Assembly: GCF_016464375.1 (NCBI RefSeq) | Contig: NZ_JADDIU010000035.1 | Location: 1-49,186 of the forward strand | Origin: Bacillus renqingensis | Lineage (GTDB): Bacteria > Bacillota > Bacilli > Bacillales > Cytobacillaceae | DNA: 49,186 bases | Reading direction: 5' to 3' | Shown: positions 1 through 8,330 of the stretch, piece after piece | Position numbering within the stretch: position 1 is the stretch's first letter | Layout of the letters: the number at the start of each line of letters is the position of its first letter | Notes under the pieces: generated by a model | Databases searched by the model: none | Told to the model about the DNA's origin: nothing | The model's input: only the letters and a program-made list of their open reading frames with translations | Position numbers and translations under genes: made by a program

Positions 1-30
1 GGGTGTGAGTCAACGAATCATGTGTGTTTC

Positions 31-1353
31 TTATATCCCTGGTATGATTCCAGCTGGATTAATCCTATTTGACTTACTATAATTCCATTGCCCCTTATGG
101 AGTTCAAAGTGCAAATGAACTCCGTCAGCAGCGCCCGTTGCGCCTTTCGTGCCAATTCGCTGACCTTTCTTAACGGTTTGACCTTCTTGAACCAATCGAC
201 TTCCGCTGGCCATATGAGCATAAACAGTCGTATAGAGCTGGCCATTTACAATCGAAGAAATGAAGATACATTCTCCATATGAAGCTGATTGATATGACCT
301 TGAAACTACCCCATCTGCTGCTGCAACGATAGGATCACTACCCGTTTGGCTTCCAAAATCAATGCCATTGTGGAATGAATGATCATATGACCGAAAACCA
401 TACCCGGAAGTTACCGGTCCCACTGTAGGTCTAGTAAAAGCGCCACTAGATATTGCCATATTTGCCGAGGATGAAGATTCACTTCGAGAGTGTGAATTTC
501 TAGTAGTATTTGAGTATACCTTTTTCGCAGCTTTTTTAACCGTTGCTTTGGTTGCTGCGGCTGCTTCGGCTGCTTGGCGTTCTTTTTCCTGTTGAATTGC
601 CTTTTTGATGGCTATTTCTTGTGAGGCAAGGATTTGTTCCTGCTCCTTTAAACCCATCACATGTTTTTCTTCTTTAGCTTCTTCTTTTGCAAGAGTTTTC
701 AGCATTTTATCTTTTTCTGCCTTTTGAGCTGCCAATTGTTGGTTCATTTTCTTTAAGTCTGCCATCATCTCCTGCAGACCGGCAAGCTCTTTTTTCACTT
801 TTGCTTGCTTTGTCTCCAGCTCTTTTTTGTCTGCTTCATGCTGTCTTAATATTTCCTGGTCTGCATTAAGCAAGGTAGCTACCGCAGTGGTTCGATCAAT
901 AAAGTCACTAAAGCTATGTGCCCCTAATAATACATCAAGGTAATTGACCACACCATTTTCCTGATAATTACGTGCACGCTCCTTTAATAGGTCACTACGC
1001 TTTTGCATCCGCTCTTGAATAATCTTTATGTCCGCTTGGAGCTTATTAATCTCGGCATTGGTTTCTTTAATTTTGGCATTTTTCTCTTTAATTTTTTCAG
1101 ATGTTTCACCAATCACAAGTTCAATCCGTTTTATGTCATCCTTTACACCTGACTGTTGTTTTTGCAGCTGGCCAATTTTCTCATTTACTTTATGTATATC
1201 TGATTTGACACCAGAGCGTTGATCCTGAAGCTTGTTTTGCTGCCCTTTTAGTTCGAAGATTGAGGCTGCTTTTGTTTTGGCAACAGGCCCGCCTAACATC
1301 GTCCCCAAACCAACCGTTGTTGCAACGGCAATAGTTATGACTGATTTCTTCAT
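31..1353 (-). CDS. Secreted M23 (LytM-type) peptidase with coiled coil, EnvC-like
   Basis: Predicted peptidoglycan endopeptidase or hydrolase activator, 440 aa. The N-terminus is a signal sequence ending near AKTKAAS. A long charged coiled coil, rich in K/E/Q, runs over roughly residues 35-270. A low-complexity Ala/Ser linker follows, then a C-terminal M23 domain (about 310-440) that keeps the zinc-ligand signatures HNGIDFG and HLHFE, so it looks catalytically competent. The start is ATG 1353, because GGGAGG lies 9 nt upstream; the in-frame ATG at 1371 is part of that ribosome site. It lies just downstream of ftsEX on the same strand. FtsEX is known to control coiled-coil peptidoglycan hydrolases (EnvC in E. 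coli, CwlO in B. subtilis), so this is probably the FtsEX-controlled hydrolase. Family assignment is firm; the partnership is inferred from position and architecture. Confidence 0.9.
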   Translation of the reverse strand: MKKSVITIAVATTVGLGTMLGGPVAKTKAASIFELKGQQNKLQDQRSGVKSDIHKVNEKIGQLQKQQSGVKDDIKRIELVIGETSEKIKEKNAKIKETNAEINKLQADIKIIQERMQKRSDLLKERARNYQENGVVNYLDVLLGAHSFSDFIDRTTAVATLLNADQEILRQHEADKKELETKQAKVKKELAGLQEMMADLKKMNQQLAAQKAEKDKMLKTLAKEEAKEEKHVMGLKEQEQILASQEIAIKKAIQQEKERQAAEAAAATKATVKKAAKKVYSNTTRNSHSRSESSSSANMAISSGAFTRPTVGPVTSGYGFRSYDHSFHNGIDFGSQTGSDPIVAAADGVVSRSYQSASYGECIFISSIVNGQLYTTVYAHMASGSRLVQEGQTVKKGQRIGTKGATGAADGVHLHFELHKGQWNYSKSNRINPAGIIPGI

Positions 1354-1410
1354 TCCGGTTATTCCTCCCATTACAATTTCTCTATGTATAAGCGGCCATC
1401 CAAGAAGAAT

Positions 1411-1441
1411 TCAGGAGGGAGCCATGGAGGCCCCTTCCTGA
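1411..1441 (-). other. Stem-loop between ftsX and the M23 gene
   Basis: An imperfect 13-bp stem with a 5-nt loop lies in the 103-nt gap between ftsX and the M23 gene. The arms are 1411-1423 and 1429-1441, with one mismatch and one G-U pair. It has no T-run after it on the minus strand, so it is a poor terminator. An mRNA processing or stability element that sets the hydrolase:FtsX ratio is possible. Confidence 0.5.
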
Positions 1442-1456
1442 TCCTCAGGGATTGGA

Positions 1457-2350
1457 TTACACCTTTAAGAATTTTCTAACGGACATTAAACTGCCCCAGA
1501 CTCCAATCAAGGCACCCATTAATAAAAGAATGCCAGACACCTGATATATAAATGGATCAAATGGCAACATCTTAATAAATGTGCCGTTAAGCTTTGGATT
1601 TACATAATCAAATGCTCGATAATAGGCAATGGAAATAAGGATGATTGGAAGAATCGACCCAAGGATGCCAAGCCATAGCCCCTCAAGGAAAAATGGCCAG
1701 CGAATGAATGAGTTGGTCGCTCCTACTAATTTCATAATCTTAATTTCTCTTCGTCTCGCAATGATCGTAATTTTAATCGTATTAGAGATCAAGAAAATGG
1801 CCGTAAAGAACAAACCAATAATAAGAACGATACCGACATTGCGGCTTGCCTTAATAAACTTAAATAACTTTTCTACTTTATCCTGACCATACTTTACTTT
1901 AAAAACAAAATTTAGTTTTTCAATTTTGTCCGCTACCTTCATCGTATCAGTTGGTTTTTTCGTTTTAACAATAAATACGTCATTTAATGGATTATCCTGT
2001 TCAAAAAGCTTAAACGCCTTTCCTTCCTCGCCCATATTTTTTACTAAATCCTTCAACTCTTCTTCCTTAGGCGAGAACTTGACCGATTTCACTTCAGGAA
2101 TCGCTTGAATGGCAGCTTTTAATGTTTCCTGGTCATGTTTGCTGGCCGCGACATCAATGTGAACGCGGATTTGTACATCCTCTTCAACCGTTTCGGCCGC
2201 TCTATTAAGATTCATCATAATGACGAAAAAGACACCCACTAAGATAAGCGTCACGGTTACGGCACTAACGGAGGCAAATGTCATCCAGCCGTTTCTGCCG
2301 ATGCTCTTGACACTTTCTCGCACGTGACGGCCAATGGTTCTAATTTTCAT
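1457..2350 (-). CDS. ftsX: FtsX, ABC-type cell-division/elongation permease
   Basis: Membrane partner of FtsE, about 297 aa. It has a TM near residues 22-45, an extracellular domain of about 120 residues, then three C-terminal TMs, the usual FtsX topology. The N-terminal block GRHVRESVKSIGRN is typical of Bacillus FtsX. The start is ATG 2350: AAGGGGTGA sits upstream at good spacing, and a longer in-frame reading to 2410 would lie inside ftsE. It overlaps the ftsE stop by 11 nt, indicating translational coupling. FtsEX transmits cytoplasmic ATP hydrolysis to peptidoglycan hydrolases outside the cell, and one such candidate is the next gene downstream. Confidence 0.95.
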   Translation of the reverse strand: MKIRTIGRHVRESVKSIGRNGWMTFASVSAVTVTLILVGVFFVIMMNLNRAAETVEEDVQIRVHIDVAASKHDQETLKAAIQAIPEVKSVKFSPKEEELKDLVKNMGEEGKAFKLFEQDNPLNDVFIVKTKKPTDTMKVADKIEKLNFVFKVKYGQDKVEKLFKFIKASRNVGIVLIIGLFFTAIFLISNTIKITIIARRREIKIMKLVGATNSFIRWPFFLEGLWLGILGSILPIILISIAYYRAFDYVNPKLNGTFIKMLPFDPFIYQVSGILLLMGALIGVWGSLMSVRKFLKV

Positions 2351-3026
2351 ATCCGTATTCACCCCTTTGCTCATCACGAACAATCTTGCCGTCTTCAATT
2401 GCGATGACACGACGCTTCAATGTATTAACAATATCCCTGTTATGGGTCGCCATGACGACCGTTGTTCCTCGATTATTTATCTCTTCAAAAATCTTCATAA
2501 TTTCCCAGGTTGTTTCAGGGTCAAGGTTACCAGTAGGCTCGTCCGCAATGACCACTTTCGGTGAGTTTACGATTGAACGGGCAATCGATACACGCTGTTG
2601 TTCACCGCCGGAAAGTTCTGTAGGAAGCATTCTTGCCTTATGCTTTAAACCGACAAGGTCAAGAACCTCCATCACTCTTTTTTTAATAAATTTAGGCTGT
2701 GCTTCGATTACCTCTAAAGCAAACGCGACATTTTCATAGACTGTAAGAGTTGGGAGCAGCTTAAAGTCTTGGAATACGACACCTATATTACGGCGGTGCA
2801 TCGGTACCTTTTTCATTTTTAATTTTGCTAGATTCACACCATTCATCGTGATAGTGCCGGAAGTTGGTACTTCCTCACGGTAGATCATTTTCACGAATGT
2901 CGATTTCCCGGCACCGCTGGGACCTACGATATAAACAAATTCACCTTGGTTGATGCGAATGTCAATCCCATTTATCGCTGTGACACCATTCGGATACTTT
3001 TTATATACATCTTTTAACTCTATCAT
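2340..3026 (-). CDS. ftsE: FtsE, ABC transporter ATPase
   Basis: ATPase of the FtsEX complex, 228 aa. It has Walker A GPSGAGKST, signature LSGGEQQR, Walker B VVIADEPTGN, and the switch His in MATHN. Three in-frame starts are close together (GTG 3035, ATG 3032, ATG 3026). ATG 3026 is chosen because AGGTGA lies 5 nt upstream, and the resulting MIEL start matches the family. It leads the ftsE-ftsX-M23 operon from a TATAAT promoter near 3140-3145. Confidence 0.96.
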   Translation of the reverse strand: MIELKDVYKKYPNGVTAINGIDIRINQGEFVYIVGPSGAGKSTFVKMIYREEVPTSGTITMNGVNLAKLKMKKVPMHRRNIGVVFQDFKLLPTLTVYENVAFALEVIEAQPKFIKKRVMEVLDLVGLKHKARMLPTELSGGEQQRVSIARSIVNSPKVVIADEPTGNLDPETTWEIMKIFEEINNRGTTVVMATHNRDIVNTLKRRVIAIEDGKIVRDEQRGEYGYEN

Positions 3027-3139
3027 AGTCATCACCTATAGTTTTATTGTTGAATAAAAGATTATTCGACAATTTTCTTTTAATTTCTACAAATCGGACA
3101 CAATAACAAACAATGCGTTCAGAAATTCACATTGGTTTT

Positions 3140-3145
3140 ATTATA
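3140..3145 (-). promoter_or_regulatory. Extended -10 promoter for ftsEX
   Basis: On the minus strand TGTTATAAT gives a consensus -10 with the extended TG motif, about 115 nt before the ftsE start. No good -35 is visible. Confidence 0.55.
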
Positions 3146-3283
3146 ACATCAAAAATCGGCAAAAAAAGCTATAAATATATTACAGTTTCATTTCAAACGA
3201 TACAAAACATGACAGTTTTAGACACCGGCAGCACCATTTTCATGCGCAGCTGATTTTGTCGAATTTTCTTATTTTTAGAACAA

Positions 3284-3400
3284 AAGCCCAAGCGCTCTGG
3301 TCAGCGGCGTATAGCCTCCTCGAAAAAGCTAACGCTTTTCCTTCGGGCGATGCAGATGCTGTCGAAGCCTTCCTTGTGGAGCAAAACAATTCTCAGAGTC
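3284..3400. repeat. Partial Bacillaceae dispersed intergenic repeat (copy 1)
   Basis: Shares the opening block (AAGC-CAAGCGCTCTGGTCAGC) with the copy at 30010, then diverges. Boundaries are approximate. It is probably a degraded copy of a non-coding repeat family common between genes in Bacillaceae. Confidence 0.4.
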
Positions 3401-3427
3401 GAATATATTATACCTTCTTACCCTTTG

Positions 3428-3464
3428 AAAAATAAATCGCTCTGCCTCAGGAGACAGAGCGATT
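3428..3464 (-). terminator. Intrinsic terminator after cccB
   Basis: A perfect 10-bp stem (3435-3444 with 3455-3464) and a 10-nt loop, followed on the minus strand by a TTTATTTTT tract. It starts 10 nt past the cccB stop. Confidence 0.88.
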
Positions 3465-3474
3465 ACTGAAATGT

Positions 3475-3792
3475 TTATTTTTTCGCCGAGAGCCAGTCAG
3501 CAACTTCGTCGGCATCTTTACCTGAGACCACGTTCTTCGGCATTTGGCCTTTACCATTTTTGATGATATCCAAGATTTGATCCTTGGAATACTTTGACCC
3601 TACCTTTGTTAAATCCGGGCCCATTCCCCCCTTAAGATCGCCGCCATGGCAGCTGGAACATTTTTGGTCAAATATCTTGGCCCCTCCGGCTGATGCGGTA
3701 TCCTTTCCACCATCGTCAGAACCGCCGCCGCAAGCAGCAAGACCTAACACGAAAGATGTACCCAATAATAATGTAACGAATTTTTTCTTCAT
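3475..3792 (-). CDS. cccB: Cytochrome c551 lipoprotein
   Basis: Small membrane-tethered monohaem cytochrome c of about 105 aa. It has a type II signal peptide with lipobox LAAC, a Gly/Asp linker, haem-binding CSSCH, and an axial Met in the GQMP motif. The start is ATG 3792, with GGGGGGAG just upstream; the TTG at 3807 lies before the ribosome site. In Bacillus it carries electrons at the outer face of the membrane near the cytochrome oxidases. It lies between ftsE and yvjA as in B. subtilis. A link to the 35-haem island 2.5 kb away is possible but not shown. Confidence 0.93.
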   Translation of the reverse strand: MKKKFVTLLLGTSFVLGLAACGGGSDDGGKDTASAGGAKIFDQKCSSCHGGDLKGGMGPDLTKVGSKYSKDQILDIIKNGKGQMPKNVVSGKDADEVADWLSAKK

Positions 3793-3845
3793 TGCCACTC
3801 CCCCCAAAGTGTAAATAATACCATCAATGCTTTATTATACCTGTA

Positions 3846-4715
3846 TTATCCACGTTTGAAACCCTCTCCGAGTACCTCAGCGGCGTCCATAACCACGACA
3901 AACGCAGACGGGTCAAGGCTTTTCACCAATTGTTTCAATTTTGTGAACTCCGATTGATCCACGACACACATTAAAACCGGTCGTTCATGATCGGTAAATC
4001 CACCATATGCTGAAAGTTTTGTAACACCCCGGTCAATTTTTTTCAGAATGCCTTCACGTACTTCCTCCTGCTTATTGGTGATAATCATCGCCATCTTCGA
4101 CCTGCCGAAACCGACCTGAATGAGATCAATCGTTTTACTGGTAACATACAGGCCGATCAAGGCATATAATGCTTTTTCAATGTCAAAAACAAACGCAGCA
4201 GTCAGAACAATAAGTCCGTCAATCATTACCACGCTTCGGCCCAGTGTTATCCCGGTATATTTATTGATGATTTGTGCTGCCAGATCCGTTCCCCCTGTTG
4301 AAGCCCGGCCGCGAAAAACAATCCCGAGGCCAAGGCCGACACCAATACCGCCGAACAAAGCGCCAAGCAAGGCATCATGTGTCCATGGATCCCAGCTTTT
4401 TGTTATAAACACAACAAATGGAAGAAATACGGTTCCTACTAAAGTTTTTACCCCATATTGTCCCCCACCCAATAAAACAACTCCGGCGATAAATAATGGG
4501 ATATTAAATGCCCATTGGACATAGGCCGGTTCCAGCCCTAGAACGGCTTTTAATATGGTACTGATGCCGCTGACTCCCCCAGATGCCACCTGATTCGGTA
4601 ATAGAAAAACATTGAAAGTGACAGCGATGATGGCTGAGCCAATAAGAACTAAAATATAATCCATGGCCATTCTTAGTTTTGGATGAGTATCAGCCAAAAA
4701 ATTGATTCTTTTCAT
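3846..4715 (-). CDS. yvjA: YitT/DUF2179 family membrane protein
   Basis: 289 aa with about six hydrophobic segments, then a C-terminal soluble DUF2179 domain (about 205-285). Family features include the conserved segments LPNQVASGGVSG and RGRASTGGTDL. Substrate and function are unknown for the family. It sits between prfB and cccB as in B. subtilis. The ribosome site GAGGGG is well placed before ATG 4715. Only 53 nt without a hairpin separate it from cccB, so the two may be cotranscribed. Confidence 0.9.
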   Translation of the reverse strand: MKRINFLADTHPKLRMAMDYILVLIGSAIIAVTFNVFLLPNQVASGGVSGISTILKAVLGLEPAYVQWAFNIPLFIAGVVLLGGGQYGVKTLVGTVFLPFVVFITKSWDPWTHDALLGALFGGIGVGLGLGIVFRGRASTGGTDLAAQIINKYTGITLGRSVVMIDGLIVLTAAFVFDIEKALYALIGLYVTSKTIDLIQVGFGRSKMAMIITNKQEEVREGILKKIDRGVTKLSAYGGFTDHERPVLMCVVDQSEFTKLKQLVKSLDPSAFVVVMDAAEVLGEGFKRG

Positions 4716-4950
4716 GATGATTCCCCTCTAAAATGCAGTCTAAGCGAACTGAGTATAGCATGGGGATAAATTAGTGTAAATGCCGTTGGGTTGACGTGGT
4801 GAAGTGATAAATTTTTTATAATATTTCTATCCAAGCAGGTAGCGAACTTTGAGAGGTTCTATGAAATATTACCATTGAAAAAGATTAGGTCCGCAACGCA
4901 CAAAAAAATTTTTTGCACCGCCTCGCTAACTACTCTTCAATCTCCGAGTT

Positions 4951-4995
4951 TTGAAAAAGGAAAAGCCTCTGCCGAACGAGTTCGGCAAAAGGCTT
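4951..4995 (-). terminator. Intrinsic terminator after prfB
   Basis: A strong stem (arms near 4963-4977 and 4981-4995) read on the minus strand, followed by TTTTCCTTTTTC. It starts 11 nt beyond the prfB stop. Confidence 0.88.
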
Positions 4996-5005
4996 AAATG
5001 TTTCA

Positions 5006-6107
5006 TTATGAAATTCTCGACCTTAGATAGGCATTAATAAACTGATCAATATCCCCGTCCATAACAGCTTGAACGTTCCCGGTCTCGATTCCTGTCCGGT
5101 GATCCTTTACCATCGAATAGGGATGAAAGACGTAAGAGCGGATTTGGCTGCCCCAGCCAATCTCCTTTTGCTCGCCGCGAATTTCGGCAAGTGCCTTTTC
5201 CTTTTCTTCTGTTTCCCTTTGGTAAAGCTTCGCCTTCAACATTTTCATCGCATGCTCGCGGTTTTGGATTTGCGAACGCTCCGTTTGACAGGAGACAACA
5301 ATCCCTGTCGGCAAGTGGGTAATCCGAACCGCCGACTCCGTTTTATTAATATGCTGGCCACCGGCGCCGCTCGCACGGTACGTATCCACCCGTAAATCCT
5401 CAGGACGAATCTCAATTTCGATTTCATCATTAAATTCCGGCATGACGTCACAGGAAACGAAGGAAGTATGACGACGTCCCGAGGAGTCAAATGGTGAAAT
5501 CCGAACAAGACGATGTACCCCTTTTTCTGCTTTTAAATAGCCATACGCATTATGCCCATTAATACCAAGGGTTACGCTTTTAATTCCGGCTTCATCGCCA
5601 GGCAGATAATCAAGGGTTACTACCTTAAAGCCCTTTCTCTCAGCCCAGCGTGTGTACATTCTAAGCAGCATCGCACCCCAGTCCTGCGACTCTGTTCCCC
5701 CTGCACCGGGGTGAAGCTCTAAGATCGCATTATTTTTATCATATTCACCACTTAACAGAAGCTGAAGTTCAAAATGATTTAGGCGATCCGAAAGCTGCCC
5801 CAGTTCTTCTTCAAGCTCTGCCTGCAGCTGGGCATCACTTTCTTCTTTGACAAGTTCGTAGGTCAACTCCAGATTTTCAAACGATTCATAAAGTTGATAA
5901 AACTCATGGACCTGATCCTTTAAGCCGTTGGACTCGCTAATAACCTTCTGCGCCTGCTCTTGATCATTCCAAAAGTCGGGCTGCAGCATAATATCATCTA
6001 GTTCAGCAATTCTGGCCTCCTTATTTTCCAGGTCAAAGAGACCCCCTAAAGTCCGCTAATGTCTCAGCCATTTTCTCAAGTTTATTACGAATTTCTGCTA
6101 ATTCCAT
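5006..6107 (-). CDS. prfB: Peptide chain release factor 2 with programmed +1 frameshift
   Basis: RF2 releases peptides at UGA and UAA. The reading starts at ATG 6107 (AGAGGTGG upstream), runs 24 codons to an in-frame TGA (6035-6033), and must shift +1 at CTT-TGA-C to continue to 5006. The product is about 366 aa, the family length. An internal Shine-Dalgarno AGGGGG (6047-6042) lies 3 nt before CTT, the classic stimulator. Recognition motif SPF is at 204-206 and catalytic GGQ at 249-251. Scarce RF2 lets the ribosome pause at UGA and shift, which autoregulates synthesis. In B. subtilis prfB follows secA in an operon; here an 8-kb cytochrome island and an inverted secA separate them, and prfB has its own promoter. 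Confidence 0.97.
6033..6047 (-). promoter_or_regulatory. prfB programmed +1 frameshift site
   Basis: On the minus strand the order is AGGGGG, TCT, CTT, TGA, C. The slippery CTT-T, the stop TGA and the upstream Shine-Dalgarno at the RF2-specific 3-nt spacing are all present. Confidence 0.97.
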
Positions 6108-6154
6108 TTTTCCACCTCTATCAAACGTTAGGATATTGTATTCATAATATCGTT

Positions 6155-6166
6155 GTAAGTACTTAC
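6155..6166. promoter_or_regulatory. Palindrome over the prfB transcription start
   Basis: A perfect 12-bp palindrome, GTAAGTACTTAC, lies 3 nt past the -10 and spans the predicted start point. Its position suits an operator. GTAAGTA-type half-sites recall DUF24/MarR-like repressor operators, but no regulator can be assigned. Confidence 0.35.
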
Positions 6167-6168
6167 CT

Positions 6169-6198
6169 ATTATAACGTGATGACTAGAAAAATTTCAA
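6169..6198 (-). promoter_or_regulatory. Sigma-A promoter for prfB
   Basis: -35 TTGAAA (6198-6193), an 18-nt spacer and -10 TATAAT (6174-6169), about 60 nt before the prfB start. It gives prfB a promoter independent of secA. Confidence 0.75.
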
Positions 6199-6320
6199 AA
6201 TTTGGCTAAAAGAAATCCAATGAATTTTTGATTACTTCTTCATTGTTGAAACTAGGGCTGATGATTGATATCTTCGGACCGGTTTCAATGAGTAGGTTTC
6301 TAGGTGAAAAAGTCCAACTA

Positions 6321-6347
6321 TTAAAACGAGAGGCTTATCGCCTCTCG
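6321..6347 (-). terminator. Intrinsic terminator after the heptahaem cytochrome gene
   Basis: A perfect 8-bp stem CGAGAGGC/GCCTCTCG with a 5-nt loop, then TTTTAAT on the minus strand. It closes the cytochrome island. Confidence 0.85.
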
Positions 6348-6354
6348 CCATTGA

Positions 6355-8112
6355 TTAGTGAACATATTTTTTAGGCGCATGGGCAGCGCTTAACGATTTT
6401 TCCTTGTTTGTTTCTCCTTGGCCATGACATTCTGAACAAGCTTTAGAGGAATCCTGATGTTCCAATAACTGATCATTAAATTTACCAGTTACACCATACA
6501 GTAAGGTTTTCCCATCATGACATTTCATACAGAATTTACGTTCAACAGAAACTGTCCAATCTTTTTCGTCTGTAATAAATTCATTCCCTTGTATATTTCC
6601 AATATTTTCCCTTAACATTTTCAAATTATTTGATCCATGTGTTTCATGACATTCGGCACATGGAAGCGACCCATTTAAAGGACTACCGCTATCAGTTGTT
6701 GCTTTAATATTGTGTCCAGATTGACTAATAAGCGTTTCATTTTTATAAAATTGTTCAATATTAGATGCTTTCACACCATTGTGGCAGCTAAAGCATAATG
6801 AATAGTCTTCAGCTTTTCCTTCCGCTGTGCTGGCTTTTTTATATGTTTGAAAATGGCTGTCTTTGGCCGAAATTCTTTTCAGGCTGCTAGGATTTTCCTT
6901 TGTCCCTGGAGAATGAGGATTATGACAGCTTGTGCATGAGGCACTGGAATTTTGATTATGATTATTGTTTTTATATGAATCAGCTATTTTCGGTGCTCCA
7001 TATGTTCCATCATGACAGGCCATACAAAAATTATCTTCTTTGGACCCAAATTTACCGCCTTCAAGGGTCGGATTTTTCCCATTATGAGTACTGTGGCAGT
7101 AAACACAAGCATTCGTAACATTTGAAAAAGGTCCATGTATGAAGTCTTTGTTGTCTAATTCCCTTAGATTATTGCCATCTTTATCCTTAAATTGATATCC
7201 GTCATAAGCCGTACTTACTGTAGTAAATTTAAGAAATCTAGGAATAATTAAATGGTTTGACTCATCTTTAATAGTCGGATTTAAATAGACATTATAAGTT
7301 GTACCAGGATTTAATTGTTTCGGTTTAAAGAGAAAAACATTCGAACTGTTGGTTTCCGTAAGTTGGGTTGTTGCTACTTTCGTTACAGTCCCCTCTATTT
7401 CTCCAAAAAACGTCATCAAAGGCTCAGTTATGATTAACGGCTCAGTGCTTCTTATATCAATTAAAATCTGATAATCTAATGGTACACGAGTCATATCTTC
7501 AGCAGGTAAATAGCTATCAGGCTCGTCCTTTGCTCCGGGTTGATACTGTCCTTCTGTACCAGAGGGGATAAAGTACATTTTTTCCATATATGGCCTATTC
7601 CCCACCTCTTCAGCAGAAGATGGGGTTTGATTTTCTGCCGCAGCAACATTTGCTATAGAATCGTTCTTCGGTGCAGTATCAGGTAGTTTAACTGTAAAGG
7701 TCCGATCTATTTTATTGCTAACCCCTTCTTCATCGGTAACAACAAAAGTGAGAGTATGGACTCCTTCAGTAAAGTCCTTCGCATATGTAAATACAGCATG
7801 TTGTTCCTGTGGTATCGTCTTAAGCTCTCCATCATTTGTAATGTCAACAGGCTGCTCAGAATTACCTTGATGTTCAAAAACCTTTAAAGAGAGTTTATCC
7901 GGAGTTTTCATTTCTTCAGAAATTTTTCCAGTAAATTCAACCTTTGAAACAGGTATCTCTGATCCTTGAACAGGAGTATCTATCGTTATTTCCGGGACAC
8001 CCTGGGCGGAAAAAACGTATCTTTCAGGAGAATACAAAAGGAGGGAACTAATAAAAACGCTCCATATGATAATGTTTGAAATTAGCTTTCGTTTGTAGTT
8101 CATCCTTTTCAT
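6355..8112 (-). CDS. Secreted heptahaem cytochrome c with two Ig-like domains
   Basis: 585 aa; last gene of the cytochrome island. An N-terminal signal segment (about 12-37) precedes a cadherin/Ig-like domain (about 40-145) and a second domain like the SbsA/Big_5 Ig fold (about 175-300). The C-terminal half has seven CXXCH sites, with first Cys near 336, 363, 393, 440, 485, 528 and 559; several are followed by TH or DG as in doubled-CXXCH cytochromes. No LPXTG, SLH or lipobox is visible, so anchoring is unclear. ATG 8112 is chosen because AAAAGG lies 9 nt upstream; ATG 8121 abuts it. Haem count and export are read from sequence. A terminal wall-side electron-transfer role is inference. A private promoter near 8160 and two hairpins separate it from the upstream gene. 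Confidence 0.85.
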   Translation of the reverse strand: MKRMNYKRKLISNIIIWSVFISSLLLYSPERYVFSAQGVPEITIDTPVQGSEIPVSKVEFTGKISEEMKTPDKLSLKVFEHQGNSEQPVDITNDGELKTIPQEQHAVFTYAKDFTEGVHTLTFVVTDEEGVSNKIDRTFTVKLPDTAPKNDSIANVAAAENQTPSSAEEVGNRPYMEKMYFIPSGTEGQYQPGAKDEPDSYLPAEDMTRVPLDYQILIDIRSTEPLIITEPLMTFFGEIEGTVTKVATTQLTETNSSNVFLFKPKQLNPGTTYNVYLNPTIKDESNHLIIPRFLKFTTVSTAYDGYQFKDKDGNNLRELDNKDFIHGPFSNVTNACVYCHSTHNGKNPTLEGGKFGSKEDNFCMACHDGTYGAPKIADSYKNNNHNQNSSASCTSCHNPHSPGTKENPSSLKRISAKDSHFQTYKKASTAEGKAEDYSLCFSCHNGVKASNIEQFYKNETLISQSGHNIKATTDSGSPLNGSLPCAECHETHGSNNLKMLRENIGNIQGNEFITDEKDWTVSVERKFCMKCHDGKTLLYGVTGKFNDQLLEHQDSSKACSECHGQGETNKEKSLSAAHAPKKYVH

Positions 8113-8158
8113 GATATTCATCCTTTTCTTGTGATAAAAAGTAGTCGCCTCTATTTAA

Positions 8159-8167
8159 ATTATAACA
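8159..8167 (-). promoter_or_regulatory. Extended -10 promoter for the heptahaem gene
   Basis: TGTTATAAT on the minus strand about 50 nt before the start is a consensus extended -10. No convincing -35 accompanies it. It would let the 7-haem gene be expressed apart from the rest of the island. Confidence 0.5.
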
Positions 8168-8237
8168 AGTCAACTCACATTAATTTTCTTGGTTAAGTTA
8201 AATATTTTTGACAATTTGGAAGTCCATTTGTCATACT

Positions 8238-8274
8238 AAACAAGGTAGTAATAATGAATATTACTACCTTGTTT
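8238..8274. other. Perfect 16-bp inverted repeat in the cytochrome island
   Basis: AAACAAGGTAGTAATA and its exact complement flank a 5-nt loop. On the minus strand only GTTTAG follows, so it is at best a weak terminator. It could be a terminator/attenuator, an RNA stabiliser, or an operator upstream of the heptahaem promoter. Confidence 0.6.
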
Positions 8275-8297
8275 AAAGATTCATCATTTTGTTGAGC

Positions 8298-8330
8298 TAT
8301 CAAATAGTGACGCTATTTGATAGTTTTTTA
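8298..8330 (+). terminator. Hairpin with T-run at the 3' end of the hexahaem gene
   Basis: A perfect 11-bp stem CTATCAAATAG/CTATTTGATAG with a 5-nt loop is followed by TTTTTTATTTT on the plus strand. It therefore has terminator form against plus-strand transcripts, although the adjacent genes are on the minus strand. Read on the minus strand it is a hairpin with no T-run, which could protect the 3' end of the upstream mRNA. Confidence 0.55.

Larger units (their letters stand above)
3036..3474. other. Intergenic region with promoter and degraded dispersed repeat
   Basis: This 439-nt gap holds the ftsE promoter (3140), the cccB terminator (3428-3464), and at about 3284-3400 a stretch resembling the GCGC-containing dispersed intergenic repeat seen more completely at 30010-30135 (shared core like AAGCGC-CT-GGTCAGC). 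No gene is supported. Confidence 0.5.

Noticed and set aside
5006..5989. prfB as an intact gene starting at an internal ATG near 5989
   Set aside because: It would lack the conserved N-terminal 39 residues. The +1 frameshift site and upstream ATG with ribosome site give the full RF2.
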